Positions 62,755-64,000 of a DNA stretch of 64,000 bases are shown piece by piece. Below the pieces are notes generated by a model. The model made no database searches. It was given only the letters and a program-made list of their open reading frames with translations, and was not told the DNA's origin. This DNA is from Dipylidium caninum. Its lineage: Eukaryota > Platyhelminthes > Cestoda > Cyclophyllidea > Dipylidiidae. Both the position numbers and the translations under genes were made by a program. Within the stretch, counting starts at the first letter, position 1. Every line of letters starts with the position of its first letter. The stretch lies in the NCBI GenBank assembly GCA_017562135.1, contig QEYB01000981.1:310001-374000 (forward strand). Reading direction: 5' to 3'.

Positions 62755-63665
62755 GCGAGTCAACCTCGAAGCAGTTGAACCAGGCATCGCGGCTGATCGT
62801 TCTACCGCTGATGCAGTTGCCCAGGAAGATCTCCAAGCAGGCCAGCGTGGGCAGCGCGACCTGAGTCAGCATGGCCAGCTCGCGCTCCTCGATCATCCTG
62901 CAAGGGAGAGGACAACTCGGCTCATTCGGCTCACCGCTTGTTGCCGCGTCCGCAAATCCCTAAGGTCGTAGGGAGAGTCTGCGGAAATGACAAGGCGGTT
63001 TGACCGATTCCGGTCTGTGTGAAGGTCCTCACTGAGCTCTCGAGGAGGGCGGGAGGGAGAAAGAGAGACTCGCCTCCACCCGGCACTTAGGAGAGGAAAC
63101 CACCGAGCTGGATTTTCAAAGTGTTGGAGGGCTGCTCGGGCAACGAGGCGCAGCACACTCGGTCAGACGAATGAGGAGGAGGAAAAGTGCTAAAATCAGA
63201 AGTCACAAGGAACTTCTGTTCGTTTTTATTCGCACTGTTATGCGAGGTCAGAGGTCGCCCACGGGGGCTTCCAGGCAGTCCGGAGACGAGCCCTCACGGT
63301 CCCGCCACCGTTACTAAGGCAAAGCAGCTGAACATGCAGCGTCTTGCCCCGCAAGGTCGCCCAGATGGAGGAAGTGATTTCGGAGGAGATGGGAGGAAAG
63401 ACGAGGCGGCTGACCACAATCCGATCCTGCGAGAGGTGAACTGCCCACCTGCGTGGTCAGACTGGGTGATCTCGGGGAAAAGTCACCGCGGCGGACCAAC
63501 CTACCCGCTCTTGTCGACGTCGAGTTCACAGAACACGAAGCTGAGGAGCGGCCCGGCATTCTCCCCGTTGAGACCGATTTGTTTGACTAGAAGACTGTCC
63601 AGCGACAACCACTCGTGCTGGGACCGCGGGCGGAGCAACACGTTGCGCGGGTCTGTGCCGTGGTT
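62755..63665 (-). CDS. SPARC/testican-family EC (EF-hand) domain protein, two exons, partial
   Basis: Minus-strand exons 63505-63665 (after a CTTCTTGACAG acceptor) and 62755-62897 (after CCCTTGCAG) join in phase 2. The junction rebuilds a complete EF-hand loop, DVDKSGMIEERE, followed by ELAMLTQVALPTLACLEIFL and then NCISGRTISRDAWFNCF. The pattern ELaxL...L..C...FL..C....IS..xW..CF is that of the extracellular Ca2+-binding domain of SPARC, testican and SMOC proteins, which are secreted matricellular modulators. The second EF-hand loop is about two residues short and has lost its acidic ligands, as in some testicans. The upstream part (signal peptide, follistatin/Kazal region) should lie beyond 63665 and possibly outside the window. 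The donor at 62754 leaves phase 1. Which SPARC subfamily it belongs to is not settled. Confidence 0.65.
62898..63504 (-). other. Intron of the SPARC-like gene
   Basis: 607 bp between GTAGGT donor and CCCTTGCAG acceptor on the minus strand. Overlapping frames here (for example 63187-63693 plus) are shadows. Confidence 0.6.
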
Positions 63666-64000
63666 CTGTCAAGAAGAAGGTGATGAAATGTGAGAACTGG
63701 CGGTCGCCTGCCACCACTTGGCAGAAGGCGGTCGTGCAGATTTGCCTTCTGCAGCCGAGGATGGACAAATACAGCACTTGCAAGTGCCCATTTCACTCCA
63801 ACTCCCGACTGTCCGGTCGCGAAGCCGACTTAAGGGGAAATGGCGGACAGGGTGGAGCTGAGAGGCTCGCGACCGCGGCGCTGAAGAAGAAGGAGCCCGA
63901 GGATCGGCCGGCTACCACCGCTTCTGTTGCGCCCACCCCGACAGCCACTGGCCCTCAACGCCTCAGCCTCTCTCCCCTGCTGAAGGACGTCCCCTCGCCA
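63666..64000 (-). other. Upstream flank of the SPARC-like exon
   Basis: In-frame reading upstream of the acceptor meets a TGA at once, so this is intron or an unrecognised exon in another frame. Short minus-strand frames here match nothing I know. Confidence 0.4.

Overview
The window is eukaryotic nuclear DNA from a bilaterian animal. My best guess is a parasitic flatworm, most likely a cestode. The basis is intron-containing animal genes (Axin, a TCF21/musculin-type bHLH factor, calcyphosine-like, phospholipid scramblase, HSD17B12, ZFAND4 and a SPARC-family protein), several very short introns (29, 64, 69, 72 and 75 nt) mixed with kilobase introns, and no recognisable transposons. The phylum is an inference from intron style and not proven. 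All genes were assembled by hand from reading frames, splice-site phases and remembered family motifs.

Layout. 0-7.1 kb: a small minus-strand ORF, then a plus-strand ZFAND4-like gene (668-7121) with an N-terminal ubiquitin-like domain and a C-terminal AN1 zinc finger. 7.1-15.3 kb: sequence with one candidate minus-strand ORF (10184-10522). 15.3-17.5 kb: a two-exon bHLH factor, plus strand. 17.5-28 kb: a purine-rich plus strand carrying a minus-strand phospholipid scramblase (four exons found, 21678-26603). 28.3 kb: an orphan minus-strand terminal exon. 30.9-34.9 kb: calcyphosine-like (minus) head to head with an HSD17B12-like reductase (plus). 36.2-36.7 kb: two small convergent ORFs. 37.8-48.2 kb: Axin, plus strand, eight exons with RGS, beta-catenin-binding and DIX regions. 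48.9-63.7 kb: a GC-rich, purine-rich stretch with minus-strand exons at both ends. The distal pair (62755-63665) encodes a SPARC/testican-type EF-hand module; the proximal one (48942-49252) is a Ser/Pro-rich terminal exon that could belong to the same gene.

The genes are not an operon or pathway cluster. Axin is the Wnt destruction-complex scaffold. The others cover ubiquitin-linked zinc-finger biology, mesoderm-type transcription control, membrane lipid scrambling, very-long-chain acyl-CoA or steroid reduction, Ca2+ signalling in ciliated cells and matricellular Ca2+ binding.

Caveats. Conserved domains are out of frame in three places (ZFAND4 exon 4, calcyphosine-like exon 1, the Axin DIX exon). 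Small assembly indels are the simplest explanation. I see no novel multi-gene system. The most unusual signals are the 29-nt intron, stop-free introns of length 3n, acceptor-like sites just upstream of start codons, a frequent AAAAGTGG octamer and many long poly-G/poly-C tracts.
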